The position numbers were made by a program, and so were the translations under genes. Positions 24,315 through 33,703 of a stretch of 64,000 nt of DNA are shown piece after piece (position 1 is the stretch's first letter; each line of letters begins with the position of its first letter). The DNA is from Pedobacter cryoconitis (GTDB taxonomy: Bacteria; Bacteroidota; Bacteroidia; Sphingobacteriales; Sphingobacteriaceae). The stretch lies in contig NZ_JACHCC010000012.1 in NCBI RefSeq assembly GCF_014207135.1, positions 62,001 to 126,000 of the forward strand, written 5' to 3'. Below the pieces are notes generated by a model. The model saw only the letters and a list, made by a program, of their open reading frames with translations, was not told the origin of the DNA and ran no database searches.

Positions 24315-25700
24315 TCAGGTAGATTTAGGGAGATCAATTCTCTGCAGGGGATGTGATTCAGCGTATGAGAGAATCATATTCAGAATATAATCATTTGATG
24401 TATAAGGAACTATGTTTGACTTCAAAGTTTCATGATCAGAGATGTCAGCATAAAAAGAAATATAGCCCATTCCATAAAATTTTCCATTTTCAACCCATAA
24501 ACAACTCTTTTCTTCTTCATTTCGTCCAGAATCAAGTAGTGCAAAAGAGGGGAGAGCGGATTTTAAATGTTTAATTGCTGCATCTACCCGTTCATTATAG
24601 GTTACCGGATTTTCCAGACCCAGACAGGCACCATGGCAACCTCCATACTCATGTGCGGTACAAGACAATCTGTTTTTCTGTATAAAGCACAATTTTTCGC
24701 ATAAGACATGTTCATTGATCATACCTCGTAACATACTTTGCCCCGATAATAAACTGTTAAAAGTATATAAGGCATTGCTATTCTTCTTATACTTATCAAT
24801 ACCCAGGCGGATATATCCATTCTGATCCTCGAAATCATACAAAGCATACTTTTGTTCAAAATGTTTGAGCGCCTTGTTATTCTCTGGCCAGTGTTTTTGT
24901 ATCTCAGCTGCTTCCAGGATCAGTGCCATCAGTTCAGTACCACAGACTGTAAAATCTATATCGTAAATATTTTTAAGAAACTCTTGTCTCTGCCGGTTGA
25001 TTTTGTTTCCCGAAAAATGAGAACAGACCCGTTTTCTTAAATTCACTGCTTTGCCAATATAAATGATCTTTCCTTTTTGATCCCTGAAATAATAAACACC
25101 TGGATTTGAAGGTAGTGCGTCAATTTTTGATTTGGATAAGTTTGGTGGTAATACCTGTTCTCCTGAAGATTTAAGTAAGGATTTTGGAATAATTCCCTCG
25201 TTATCTTTTTCCAAAAGGAGTGATAACAGTAACGCAGTAGCAGCGGCATCTCCTCCGGCCCGGTGACGATCGTGTAAAGGAATGTGCAATTCAGCGCATA
25301 ATTTTCCCAGACTATAAGAAGAATGGCCCGGAATAATTTTTCTGCTCATTCTTACGGTACACAGTTTTTTGCAATTTAGAGCAAAACCAGAATTAGCCAG
25401 CTGATGTCTTACAAATGAATAGTCGAAATTTACATTGTGAGCCACAAATATCTTATCATTTAATAATTGATAGATCTTTTCTGCAACTTCATCAAATAAG
25501 GGTGCTTTACTGACCATTTCATTACTGATCCCAGTTAAAGCCTGTATATATTCGGGGATATCCTGTTCAGGGTTGATCAGTGTTTCAAAACTATCTATAA
25601 CTGCCGAACCATCATGAATAAGAATTGAGATTTCTGTAATTCCATTACCGGAAGCGAAGCCCCCGGTAGTTTCAATATCGACAATTGCATATTTTGACAT
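24315..25700 (-). CDS. DEDDh exonuclease fused to a GIY-YIG (UvrC N-terminal-like) domain
   Basis: A 461-residue two-domain nuclease. Residues about 1-170 form a DnaQ/epsilon-like 3'-5' exonuclease: Exo I Asp8/Glu10 (VDIETTGG), Exo II HNVNFDYSFV, Exo III HRAGGDAAATA with the DEDDh His. From about residue 200 a GIY-YIG endonuclease domain follows (NPGVYYFRDQKGKIIYIGKA then NLRKRV), as in UvrC and Cho, and a C-terminal extension with several Cys (CEKLCFIQKN, CTAHEYGGCHGAC) that may bind metal. Such fusions are known in several phyla and are thought to act in excision repair or replication-linked cleanup. The gene is alone and ends 75 bp from the tRNA. Confidence 0.9.
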   Translation of the reverse strand: MSKYAIVDIETTGGFASGNGITEISILIHDGSAVIDSFETLINPEQDIPEYIQALTGISNEMVSKAPLFDEVAEKIYQLLNDKIFVAHNVNFDYSFVRHQLANSGFALNCKKLCTVRMSRKIIPGHSSYSLGKLCAELHIPLHDRHRAGGDAAATALLLSLLLEKDNEGIIPKSLLKSSGEQVLPPNLSKSKIDALPSNPGVYYFRDQKGKIIYIGKAVNLRKRVCSHFSGNKINRQRQEFLKNIYDIDFTVCGTELMALILEAAEIQKHWPENNKALKHFEQKYALYDFEDQNGYIRLGIDKYKKNSNALYTFNSLLSGQSMLRGMINEHVLCEKLCFIQKNRLSCTAHEYGGCHGACLGLENPVTYNERVDAAIKHLKSALPSFALLDSGRNEEEKSCLWVENGKFYGMGYISFYADISDHETLKSNIVPYTSNDYILNMILSYAESHPLQRIDLPKST

Positions 25701-25815
25701 TTATAGCTAGATAAGTGGGTGTAAATATGCTAATAAAATTAGTAAAACAGATAATTATTCAAATTATTATCTCTGTGGCATGTAAATCGCATATTAGAAA
25801 TAAAATAGGAGAGAA

Positions 25816-26184
25816 ATGATGTTTGAAAAAATTTTGGCGGTTGATGATGACAGCGATATTTTGGACGTCATCAGAATTATTCTGGAACAAGAAGGGTATG
25901 AGGTGCTGACATTAGCTAACGGAAATGATGTGCTGGAAATGGTCAGACAAAACTCCCCGGATCTGATTCTTCTGGATGTAATGTTGGGTGGGATGGATGG
26001 AAGAGAAATTTGCAAGACATTAAAAGAGCACGAATTATTCAAGAAGATACCAGTTGTCATGATCTCTGCCAGTCATAATCTCCATAACTTACTTTTAAAA
26101 CCTGGAGCACCAAACGATTTTTTAGCTAAACCGTTTGATATTAGTAACTTGATCAAAATTGTAAGAGCACAGCTTGCTGCATAG
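25816..26184 (+). CDS. Single-domain response regulator (CheY-like)
   Basis: A 122-residue lone receiver domain. The acidic pocket is DDD at 10-12, the phospho-acceptor is Asp54 (LILLDVMLGG), the switch Ser is Ser84 (VMISASH), and Lys105 completes the site (FLAKPF). There is no output domain. GGAGAG stands 9 nt before the ATG pair, a strong Shine-Dalgarno by the standards of this phylum. No kinase is adjacent, so it may serve a distant hybrid kinase or act as a phosphate sink or diffusible messenger. Confidence 0.92.
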   Translation: MMFEKILAVDDDSDILDVIRIILEQEGYEVLTLANGNDVLEMVRQNSPDLILLDVMLGGMDGREICKTLKEHELFKKIPVVMISASHNLHNLLLKPGAPNDFLAKPFDISNLIKIVRAQLAA

Positions 26185-26232
26185 GGCAAACTGTACTAAT
26201 TATAAGATGAGCCGTACTAAATTCTATATGAT

Positions 26233-26640
26233 TTATAATGAGCTGGTTTCTATTACAATAGGATTGCTCAGTATTTTATGAATAGGACATTTATCTGCTA
26301 TTTGCATTAGTCTGTTTAATTCTGTCTCTGATAAATCCCCGGTAAACTCAATCTGCCTGGTAATTCTTGTTGCAGCGTTCATCTCCTGCTCATCAACTAT
26401 GGCCAAATGAATTTTAACGCTTTCTAAAGCCATATCTTTCCGGTCGGCATACATTCTGATGGTTATAGCGGTGCAGCTTCCCAGACTGGCCAGAAGAAGT
26501 GCTCCTGGATTCATTCCTTCATCAGTTCCTCCTACATCTTCGGGTTCATCTGCATAAATGAAATGACCTCCTGCATAAACTTTAGTCAGATAATGTGAGC
26601 GGTCCAGTTCAGTAACTGCAGTGATTTGCTTCTTAGCCAT
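26233..26640 (-). CDS. OsmC family protein
   Basis: A 135-residue protein from the ATG at 26640 (MAKKQITAV); an upstream in-frame ATG at 26697 adds residues unlike the family and overlaps the divergent gene. Two conserved cysteines are in LLASLGSCTAIT and ADKCPIHKIL, the peroxidatic and resolving pair of OsmC/Ohr enzymes that reduce organic hydroperoxides; Glu in the GTDEGMNPG region is also typical. It acts in the cytoplasm. It is divergent from a thioesterase with 47 bp between starts. Confidence 0.92.
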   Translation of the reverse strand: MAKKQITAVTELDRSHYLTKVYAGGHFIYADEPEDVGGTDEGMNPGALLLASLGSCTAITIRMYADRKDMALESVKIHLAIVDEQEMNAATRITRQIEFTGDLSETELNRLMQIADKCPIHKILSNPIVIETSSL

Positions 26641-26687
26641 ATGGTGTTTTTTGCTTAAATTTAAATTTAAAATTAAAAAAATCCTTG

Positions 26688-27128
26688 ATGGAATCATCAG
26701 AAATACACGAACGATTACTTTTTTTACAATCCTTTACAGGAAAAGAACTAGCTGGTTCTCCATCAAATTATATGAACTGGCTTAAGCCGACAGTTATCAA
26801 TGCGCAATCAGGGATGCTGGAATTCAGTTACGTCGTCAGGCACGAAATGACAAATCCATATGGGATTTTGCATGGAGGGGTTACAGCAGGGATTATTGAT
26901 GATCTGATTGGTGCTACGGTTTATACGCTTGGCTTAAATGATGCTTATACTACAGTGAATAACTCAATTGATTATTTTGCACCTGCAAAGGAAGGGGACC
27001 TGATTATTGCCAGAACAGCTGTGGTTAAAAGAGGGTTGAGAATTATTAATTTACAATGTGAAGTCTTTCTCCCTAAGAAAGACAGACTGATTGCCAAAGG
27101 GTATTCTAATATGCTGAACATGAGCTAG
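26688..27128 (+). CDS. PaaI family thioesterase (hotdog fold)
   Basis: A 146-residue hotdog-fold protein starting at the ATG at 26688 (a TTG directly precedes it). The signature YGILHGGVTAGIIDDLIGAT carries the HGG motif and the Asp that acts as general base in PaaI-type acyl-CoA thioesterases. VNNSIDYFAPAKEGDLIIARTAV is the second conserved strand. It probably hydrolyses aromatic or medium-chain acyl-CoA in the cytoplasm; substrate unknown. Confidence 0.92.
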   Translation: MESSEIHERLLFLQSFTGKELAGSPSNYMNWLKPTVINAQSGMLEFSYVVRHEMTNPYGILHGGVTAGIIDDLIGATVYTLGLNDAYTTVNNSIDYFAPAKEGDLIIARTAVVKRGLRIINLQCEVFLPKKDRLIAKGYSNMLNMS

Positions 27129-27212
27129 AAAATTAACAGAAATATGTTGTCGATTTAAAATTAGCTAAACATTTCTTATCCATATTTGTTAAGACTGATG
27201 AACTAACCAGGT

Positions 27213-27458
27213 ATGAATATGTTAAGTAATTATCTCAACTTCCAATTTGATGTACAGGGTAAACCTGTCAAAGGTTTTTGCATGAGAATTCAGGATGATT
27301 TTCATGAAACCTACGCTGTTATTGTGGATGGTTATCATTCATTTTGTGTCTGGCTCGATCAGCCTTCTTCTACCTGGAGGTCCTCAAAATATACCAACGT
27401 AGAACCTGGTGTATTGGAAAAAATTATCAGCCATCTGGATATTCATAAACTGGCTTAA
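27213..27458 (+). CDS. Hypothetical protein, 81 residues
   Basis: An 81-residue soluble protein with no signal peptide or membrane segment. Aromatic and charged residues are spread evenly (NFQFDVQGKPVKGF, DDFHETYAVIVDGY, YHSFCVWLDQ), suggesting a small beta-rich fold, and the C-terminus (VLEKIISHLDIHKL) looks helical. I do not recognise it. A second Met two codons in is an alternative start. It is followed within 3 nt by one of the most perfect palindromes in the window, a good sign that the gene is expressed. Confidence 0.7.
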   Translation: MNMLSNYLNFQFDVQGKPVKGFCMRIQDDFHETYAVIVDGYHSFCVWLDQPSSTWRSSKYTNVEPGVLEKIISHLDIHKLA

Positions 27459-27460
27459 TC

Positions 27461-27518
27461 TTTATATACAAAAGGGCCCGCCTTGGATTCATCCAAGGCG
27501 GGCCCTTTTGTATATAAA
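27461..27518. terminator. Perfect 58-bp palindrome, bidirectional terminator
   Basis: Arms of 28 bp (27461-27488 and 27491-27518) match without error around a 2-nt centre. The GC core GGGCCCGCC lies inside runs of A and T, so it forms a terminator on either strand, exactly between the convergent stop codons at 27458 and 27523. Confidence 0.9.
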
Positions 27519-27522
27519 TGTT

Positions 27523-28761
27523 TTAGTGAAAAAACAAATAAGCTACAAACACAGCAGCGATTATTCCGGCAAGGTCAGCGATTAATCCAAATGGAATAGC
27601 ATAACGGGTGCGTTTAATACCAACAGAACCAAAATATAAAGCGACAATATAAAATGTGGTATCAGCCGAGCCATTAAAAATACAGGAGAGACGACCGACA
27701 AATGAATCCGGACCAAAGGTTTTCATAGTATCTACCATCATGGCTTTGGCACCGCTTCCACTCAATGGTTTAATCATTGCAGTTGGCAGGGCAGGGGTAA
27801 AGTCTGTGTTAATTCCCGCATGTACAAAACACCAGGTAAAGCCATCTACAATGTATCCCAATACGCCTGAATTCCGTAGTACACCAATCGCTACCAGCAT
27901 CCCTACCAAATAGGGGATAATTGTAATACAGGTTGTAAAGCCATTTTTTGCCCCTTCAATAAAGGCATCATAAACATTTACTTTTTTACGTACTGCACCT
28001 AAAATAAAAGCGATGATAATAGAAAAGAGAATGAAATTAGAGGCCACCCTGGAAACGATTTCGATTTGTTCCTTAGTTAGAAAATTAGTGAAATAGTAAA
28101 TCATTCCGACTAAAAATAAAGTAATGCCACCCAGCCAGGAGATCACAACTGTATTAAACAGATTAATCTTTTGTTTGATCGCAACGGCAATTAATCCGAC
28201 GACTGTTGCTACATAGGTAGCAATCATACAGGGAATAAATATATCAGATGGATCTGCAGCACCCAGAATTGACCTTTGAGCCATAATACTTAAAGGGATC
28301 AGTGTAAGTCCTGAGGTATGCAACACCAAAAACATAATCTGTGCATTGCTGGCAGTATCTTTATCTGGATTAATTTCCTGCAGGCTTTGCATTGCCTTTA
28401 AACCAAATGGTGTGGCTGCATTGTCCAGACCCAGCAGATTCGCAGAGAAATTCATAACCATGTGTCCGGTTGCAGGATGGTTTTTAGGTACCTCTGGAAA
28501 AATACGGCTGAAGAAAGGTCCTATAATGCGGGAAAGAAAATTGATTGCACCGGCTTTTTCCCCGATATTCATGATACCCAGCCATAAGGTCATAATACCT
28601 ATAAGTGGTAAAGCGATATCCATCACACCGACTTTAGCAGATTCGAAGGTACCATCTACAATAAGTTTGAATATTTCTGTATCACCAAAAAAGATTAATC
28701 TGATCAGTGCAACAACAAATGCGACGACGAAAAACGCAATCCATAGATAATTTAATGCCAT
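27523..28761 (-). CDS. Nucleoside recognition/SpmA-SpmB fusion membrane protein
   Basis: A 412-residue polytopic membrane protein with two Gate (nucleoside-recognition) domains. The N-terminal half resembles spore maturation protein A (MALPLIGIMTLWLGIMNIGEKAG-like region, LGLDNAATPFGLKAM), and the C-terminal half resembles SpmB (TIIPYLVGMLVAIGVLRNSG, ALPTAMIKPLSGSGA). In Bacillus these are separate genes; Bacteroidota do not sporulate and often carry the fusion. Transport substrate unknown. It is followed by a strong terminator and shares a control region with nothing. Confidence 0.85.
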   Translation of the reverse strand: MALNYLWIAFFVVAFVVALIRLIFFGDTEIFKLIVDGTFESAKVGVMDIALPLIGIMTLWLGIMNIGEKAGAINFLSRIIGPFFSRIFPEVPKNHPATGHMVMNFSANLLGLDNAATPFGLKAMQSLQEINPDKDTASNAQIMFLVLHTSGLTLIPLSIMAQRSILGAADPSDIFIPCMIATYVATVVGLIAVAIKQKINLFNTVVISWLGGITLFLVGMIYYFTNFLTKEQIEIVSRVASNFILFSIIIAFILGAVRKKVNVYDAFIEGAKNGFTTCITIIPYLVGMLVAIGVLRNSGVLGYIVDGFTWCFVHAGINTDFTPALPTAMIKPLSGSGAKAMMVDTMKTFGPDSFVGRLSCIFNGSADTTFYIVALYFGSVGIKRTRYAIPFGLIADLAGIIAAVFVAYLFFH

Positions 28762-28788
28762 TTTTTTAGTTTGAAACCATGAATGTAA

Positions 28789-28828
28789 AAAAAAGGATCT
28801 GTATTCGTCAGAATACAGATCCTTTTTT
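28789..28828 (-). terminator. Terminator between the S9 peptidase and SpmAB-like genes
   Basis: An 18-bp perfect stem (28789-28806 with 28811-28828) with loop GTCA, flanked by A and T runs; it lies 26 nt past the S9 peptidase start side... that is, between the SpmAB start (28761) and the S9 stop (28854), and terminates the S9 gene on the minus strand. Confidence 0.88.
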
Positions 28829-28853
28829 ATGTTTAAAACAAATTGTGTTTTGT

Positions 28854-31691
28854 TTAAGGCTTATCGTCAGTGAGTTCAAAACCCCAGGTCTTACCTTTTT
28901 CTGTTGCAGGTATTCCACCTGTCATCCATACCGGGGCTTTTGCACCTTTCAGATAATAATCGAAAAATTGTTGTTCACGAATCTGGATATCTTTCCTGTT
29001 CTGACGAAGCATCAGGTTATGTGCTTCATTGTTATAGTTCAGTAACCAGGCTGGTTTGCCCAATCTTTTCAAACCAGTGAACATTTCAATTCCCTGATAC
29101 CATGGTACGGCACCATCAGCGTCATTAGCCATGATTACTACTGGTGTAGTCACCTTAGGTAAAGAGAAAAGAGGAGAGTTCTCGATATACAACTCTGGTT
29201 TTTCCCATAAAGTTGCCCCGATTCTGCTCTGTGTTTTTTCATATTGGAATTGTCTGTTCATACCAGATTCCCAACGGATTCCGCCATACGCAGAGGTCAT
29301 GTTCACTACAGGAGCTCCAGCCCATGCAGCAGCATACATGTTTGTGCTGGTAATCAGGTGCGCAACCTGATAACCTCCCCAGCTTTGTCCCTGGATACCG
29401 ATTTTTGTACCGTCAACCCAGCTGTTTTTTTTCAATGATTCAACTCCAGAGTTGATATACTCATCTGCAGATTTTCCAGGATGACCTTTCTCATAGCTGA
29501 TGTCCGGAGCAAAGACCAGATATCCGTTACTTACGAAGAAAGAAATATTTAATCTTGAAGGCGTAGGAGCAGGGGCTTGGTAGCTATAAAGTCCATCTGA
29601 AAGCTTTTCGTAGAAATAAGCAATCATCGGGTATTTTTTATTCGGATCAAAATTCTCCGGTTTGTATAAAATACCTTCAGATTTATAGCCTTTCGGTGTA
29701 GTCCATTTTACGAGTTCTGCTGTGCCCCAGTTGTAGTTTTGCTGCTGCGGATTAGTATTGCTTAGTTTTACTTCTGTTTTTAAATCTGCAGATACATAAA
29801 CATTTGGTGAAGTACTGTAATTTGCTTTGTCATAAATAAAGCGTTCCGCTGATTTTGCTTTAGCCAGGGATGAGTACTTAAATTTAGCCATCACAACCAG
29901 CTCCGGATTTTTACTGTCTCCAACGCGGGTTTTGTAAAAGCCGTTTTCTTTAGTCACATTATTAAAAGCACTCAGCCATACTTCGTCTTTTTTGCTAATA
30001 AACTGTGCTTCAGGATCTAGTTTCTCATAACGGAAAGTAATGCTGTTTTGTCTTCCGAAATTATTGGTGATATTTTTCGGTGCAGATTTACCATCAGGTG
30101 AAAAACTCCAGATATCGTATCTGTCATAGATTAAAACCTGTTTGTCTTCTTCAGTCCAGCCTGCAACACCATATACAGTAGGATCGTCAGGCACATCATT
30201 ATCTTCATCAGCGAATTTTACAGTCATGTTCGCATTTAATACAGTAACTTTTCCTGTAGCGACAGTATAAGTAGACCACACGGAAGTTTTCTTATCGTAA
30301 AATAAGACATAGTTCCCACCTGGAGAGGCTATTGCATGGCCATTTAATGCTGATATGATTTTCTTCCTTGAACCTGTTTTAGTATCAACCAGATAGTAAT
30401 CATAGATCCCAGAACCAGTCCATTGCGTTTGAGCACGGTTTCCATAATCAGTGGAAGCGAGTACGAAATTTGCATCTCCTTCTTTGACTATACTGGCTTC
30501 AGGAAGTTTGATGTCTGTCAGCGGTACAATTTTTGGATCGCTGCTAAAAATATCAATTACTGATAAATAACTTCTTTTAGCCTCTTTATCAGCATTTTTC
30601 AATTGCATAGGCTGCAAATAATCATCTTTATATCCCCATATGTCCAGTTTAGCATGTTCAAACTCAACCAGAGTAGTATCTTTTGCTTTTTTTACAGGTG
30701 CAATGCCAAAAAACAATTTGTTTCCTTCTTTGCTAAAAGTAAGTTTTCCATCTCCGCTAACTGCCCATTTGGCTGGCATACCATCAATCTCATGGTCAAC
30801 CAGGGCCTGTGCGGTATCCAGAGTCATTGAATTGAAGTAAATGCTGTAATTTTTAATTTCCTCTTTTTCAGGTGAAGATTCTCCTAAAAAGGCGACCTGT
30901 TCGCTGGCATCATCAAAAATGAAGCTTTTGTAATTACCTTTTACATTAACCAGTGTTTTAATAGTTCCTTTTTCTGTATTCAGTAAGAAAACACCTGGTT
31001 TTGCAGTCTTATCTTTTTTTGATCCGGTACAGTTATAAATCAGCTGTTTACCGTTTTTACTGAAAGCATACTCAGTAACGTATTTAAAAGTTTGCTCTGC
31101 ACCAGTCAGCAGGTTTCTTAAAATAAGATCAGAACCCGTCTTTTTATCTTTTTCCTTAGTTTCTTCTTCTGCAAAAAAATCATTTGCTGAATCTTCCTTT
31201 TCACGATCGGCTTTTGCTTTTTTAGCAGTGTCTAAAGGTACTTCCTTCTGATAGGCCAGGTAATTTCCAGCGCGTTCAGGTATTTTGAATGATTTTACTC
31301 TTGCTACCTTGAGGATTGCACTGGTTGTTAGATTGACAAAACCCAGAGAGTCTTTAGTCATCTCAGCAGGTTTCTTCTTTTTTATTTTTTCCTGACGGGT
31401 TGTAGCAAATAAAGGTTTAATCAGGAATGCTGCAAATTTGGAATCCGCGCTGAACTGAACAGATCCGCCTCTTGGAATATTAATTTTTGTGGTATTCAAA
31501 AGATTATTGAGGTGCAAATTCGCATCTCCTTCTTGCTGAAGGATAGAATAAGCTGCCCACTGACCATTGTCTGATAGCTGCTTAACGCCAACACTTTGCC
31601 AGGAATCATAAACCGTGTGATCCAGCGGTTTCTTTTGGGCGAAAGTGGCAGTCGCTAAAAATAAAAGAATAAGCGTAAAGTTTTTCTGCAT
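28854..31691 (-). CDS. Large S9 family (prolyl oligopeptidase-like) secreted peptidase
   Basis: A 945-residue exported serine peptidase. Signal peptide MQKNFTLILLFLATATFA ends before Gln19. A long N-terminal beta-propeller region (about 40-680) includes a Lys/Glu-rich insert near 165-190. The alpha/beta hydrolase domain carries Ser770 in GQSWGGYQ, Asp859 in DADGAVPW and His891 in NNEAHNL, the full triad. It is longer than common S9 peptidases (about 700), through an enlarged propeller. It likely degrades peptides in the periplasm. Monocistronic, bounded by hairpins on both sides. Confidence 0.92.
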   Translation of the reverse strand: MQKNFTLILLFLATATFAQKKPLDHTVYDSWQSVGVKQLSDNGQWAAYSILQQEGDANLHLNNLLNTTKINIPRGGSVQFSADSKFAAFLIKPLFATTRQEKIKKKKPAEMTKDSLGFVNLTTSAILKVARVKSFKIPERAGNYLAYQKEVPLDTAKKAKADREKEDSANDFFAEEETKEKDKKTGSDLILRNLLTGAEQTFKYVTEYAFSKNGKQLIYNCTGSKKDKTAKPGVFLLNTEKGTIKTLVNVKGNYKSFIFDDASEQVAFLGESSPEKEEIKNYSIYFNSMTLDTAQALVDHEIDGMPAKWAVSGDGKLTFSKEGNKLFFGIAPVKKAKDTTLVEFEHAKLDIWGYKDDYLQPMQLKNADKEAKRSYLSVIDIFSSDPKIVPLTDIKLPEASIVKEGDANFVLASTDYGNRAQTQWTGSGIYDYYLVDTKTGSRKKIISALNGHAIASPGGNYVLFYDKKTSVWSTYTVATGKVTVLNANMTVKFADEDNDVPDDPTVYGVAGWTEEDKQVLIYDRYDIWSFSPDGKSAPKNITNNFGRQNSITFRYEKLDPEAQFISKKDEVWLSAFNNVTKENGFYKTRVGDSKNPELVVMAKFKYSSLAKAKSAERFIYDKANYSTSPNVYVSADLKTEVKLSNTNPQQQNYNWGTAELVKWTTPKGYKSEGILYKPENFDPNKKYPMIAYFYEKLSDGLYSYQAPAPTPSRLNISFFVSNGYLVFAPDISYEKGHPGKSADEYINSGVESLKKNSWVDGTKIGIQGQSWGGYQVAHLITSTNMYAAAWAGAPVVNMTSAYGGIRWESGMNRQFQYEKTQSRIGATLWEKPELYIENSPLFSLPKVTTPVVIMANDADGAVPWYQGIEMFTGLKRLGKPAWLLNYNNEAHNLMLRQNRKDIQIREQQFFDYYLKGAKAPVWMTGGIPATEKGKTWGFELTDDKP

Positions 31692-31825
31692 AATTGAGTG
31701 GTTGGATTTAAATGATGATATTCTTTGGCCCTAAAAATTGTAATTTTTTGTCAATATACCGCCATTTGTATATTAAATTTTACATAATTAAGGCAGAATA
31801 TCTATTGCTAAAAGGTGTTAAACAA

Positions 31826-31862
31826 GAAAAGGTCATCTTCCTGGTGGGGAGACGACCTTTTC
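31826..31862 (-). terminator. Terminator after yidC
   Basis: GAAAAGGTCATC (31826-31837) pairs with GACGACCTTTTC (31851-31862) with one G-U, 18 nt past the yidC stop codon on the minus strand. Confidence 0.75.
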
Positions 31863-31880
31863 TAATTATTGTCTGAATAA

Positions 31881-33683
31881 TTACTTATTCTTTTTTTCTT
31901 GTGTTTTTACCTGTTGTTGCTGACGCATATAATCATCCAGACGAGTCTGGAATTTAGATTTTTTCTTTTGTTCTTCAGGTTTCTTTTTGTTTTCCTTAAG
32001 AATATTGTGAATTTTCTCGTCGTTAACCATTGATTTAATCAGGAACTGCTGACCAAAAGTTAGCATATTCGCCAGGAAATAATAGTAGTTTAATCCAGCA
32101 GGGTAGCTATTCAGCACACCAAGGAATACAACTGGCATGATATAACCGATATATTTCATTTGTCCTGTAGCACCTGACACCTGATTATTGAAATAAGTGT
32201 AAATCAATGTAGAGATAGTCATCAATACACACATTAAACTTAAGTGGTCACCAATAAACGGAAGTGTAAAACCAAATTTAATGAAGTCATCATAAGTAGA
32301 AAGGTCATGCATCCATAAAAAGCTATGTCCTCTTAATTCGAATAAATTCGGGAAGAAGAAGAAGAAGGCCATTACGATAGGTAACTGAAGCAGCATAGGT
32401 AAACATCCGCCCAATGGATTTACACCGACCTGTTTATATAGTTTAAGATATTCCTGTTGTAATAATGTAGCATTATCTTCACCCACTTTAGCTTTAATCT
32501 CATCCATTTCAGGTTTCAAAATTCTCATTTTGGCCATAGAGATATAAGACTTATAAGTTAATGGAGATAATACAACCTTTAACGCAATAGTTAAAACCAG
32601 GATAATTAATCCATAGTTCCAGCCAAAGCTCTCCAGGAAGTTAAATACTGGCAATACAACGAATCTGTTGATGTATTTCAATGGCCAGTAGCCCATTTCT
32701 ACCAGTTTCTCAATTTCGTGTCCCTGAGCTTTTAAAACTTTAAACTGATTGGTCCCGAAATAGAACTTCATTTTATAGTTTTGAGCATCAAGCTGATTGA
32801 AAGGAAGGTTTACTTTAGCAGAATAGCCTTTTACCTGTCCTGGTGTTGTCAGTATTCTTACGCCCAGGTTAACTCTTGCAAAAGGATCAGCAGGAAGTAA
32901 CACTGCTGAGAAGAAGTGTTGCTTGAAGGCAATCCACTCAATCTTGGCTTTAGCCAGATTTTCTGTCTCATCTTTAGCAATGCTCAGGTGGTCTGGGTTT
33001 TTATCTATGTATTTATAATAAGGCGCAGAATACTGCTGCTCGCTTTTCAACGACTTTTCCTGTTGAAGCAATACAGTTTCCCAGTCCAGGGTGACGCTGT
33101 CTCTCTGGATTACCTGATTCATTCCTTTTAAGTTGATATTAAAACCAACGTCATGAGAATTAGGCTGTAAATCATAAACAAACTCAACATATTTATCCGC
33201 GCTATAGTTAGCACGCATCACCATTGAATTATTTGTTTTTGTAGCAGTAAAATAAAGGTCATTTGTTTTTACCAGTTTACCACCGATGTTTAATACCAGT
33301 CCGAATACATTTTCGTCCCCATCAAACAATACTACCGGTTTTTTCAGGTAAGTTTCTTCGCCTTTAATTTCTACAGCTTTGATTTTACCGCCTTTATTAG
33401 TGAAGGTTAATTTTAAAGCTTCATTTTCCAGTACGCTTGTTGCAGCAGTACCAGCAATTGTTGCTCCGAAAGGACCTTTCAAAGCTGCTGAATCTAATTT
33501 CGGAGATGATGCGCTGTCAGCAATAGCCGCCGGAGAATGTTTAACACCAGCTTTACTAGCGGAATCCAGAGATATCCGCTCCCGTTCTTTCTTTATATCA
33601 GCCTCACTTGGCTTAAAGAAATAGAAAGAACCCGCCAAAACGATCATGATCAGGAACAATCCTGTGAATGTATTTTTATCCAT
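31881..33683 (-). CDS. yidC: Membrane protein insertase YidC
   Basis: A 600-residue YidC/Oxa1/Alb3 insertase. It has an N-terminal membrane anchor (about 6-23), a large periplasmic domain (to about 340), and the conserved core of five helices, including YGLIILVLTIALKVVLSPLT and GGCLPMLLQLPIVMAFFFFF, then a Lys/Gln-rich cytoplasmic tail typical of ribosome contact. It inserts and folds inner-membrane proteins with or without SecYEG. It starts 20 nt after pyrG on the same strand, an arrangement I take as an operon. Confidence 0.98.
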   Translation of the reverse strand: MDKNTFTGLFLIMIVLAGSFYFFKPSEADIKKERERISLDSASKAGVKHSPAAIADSASSPKLDSAALKGPFGATIAGTAATSVLENEALKLTFTNKGGKIKAVEIKGEETYLKKPVVLFDGDENVFGLVLNIGGKLVKTNDLYFTATKTNNSMVMRANYSADKYVEFVYDLQPNSHDVGFNINLKGMNQVIQRDSVTLDWETVLLQQEKSLKSEQQYSAPYYKYIDKNPDHLSIAKDETENLAKAKIEWIAFKQHFFSAVLLPADPFARVNLGVRILTTPGQVKGYSAKVNLPFNQLDAQNYKMKFYFGTNQFKVLKAQGHEIEKLVEMGYWPLKYINRFVVLPVFNFLESFGWNYGLIILVLTIALKVVLSPLTYKSYISMAKMRILKPEMDEIKAKVGEDNATLLQQEYLKLYKQVGVNPLGGCLPMLLQLPIVMAFFFFFPNLFELRGHSFLWMHDLSTYDDFIKFGFTLPFIGDHLSLMCVLMTISTLIYTYFNNQVSGATGQMKYIGYIMPVVFLGVLNSYPAGLNYYYFLANMLTFGQQFLIKSMVNDEKIHNILKENKKKPEEQKKKSKFQTRLDDYMRQQQQVKTQEKKNK

Positions 33684-33703
33684 TATTGTTATTTAAACGC
33701 GTA

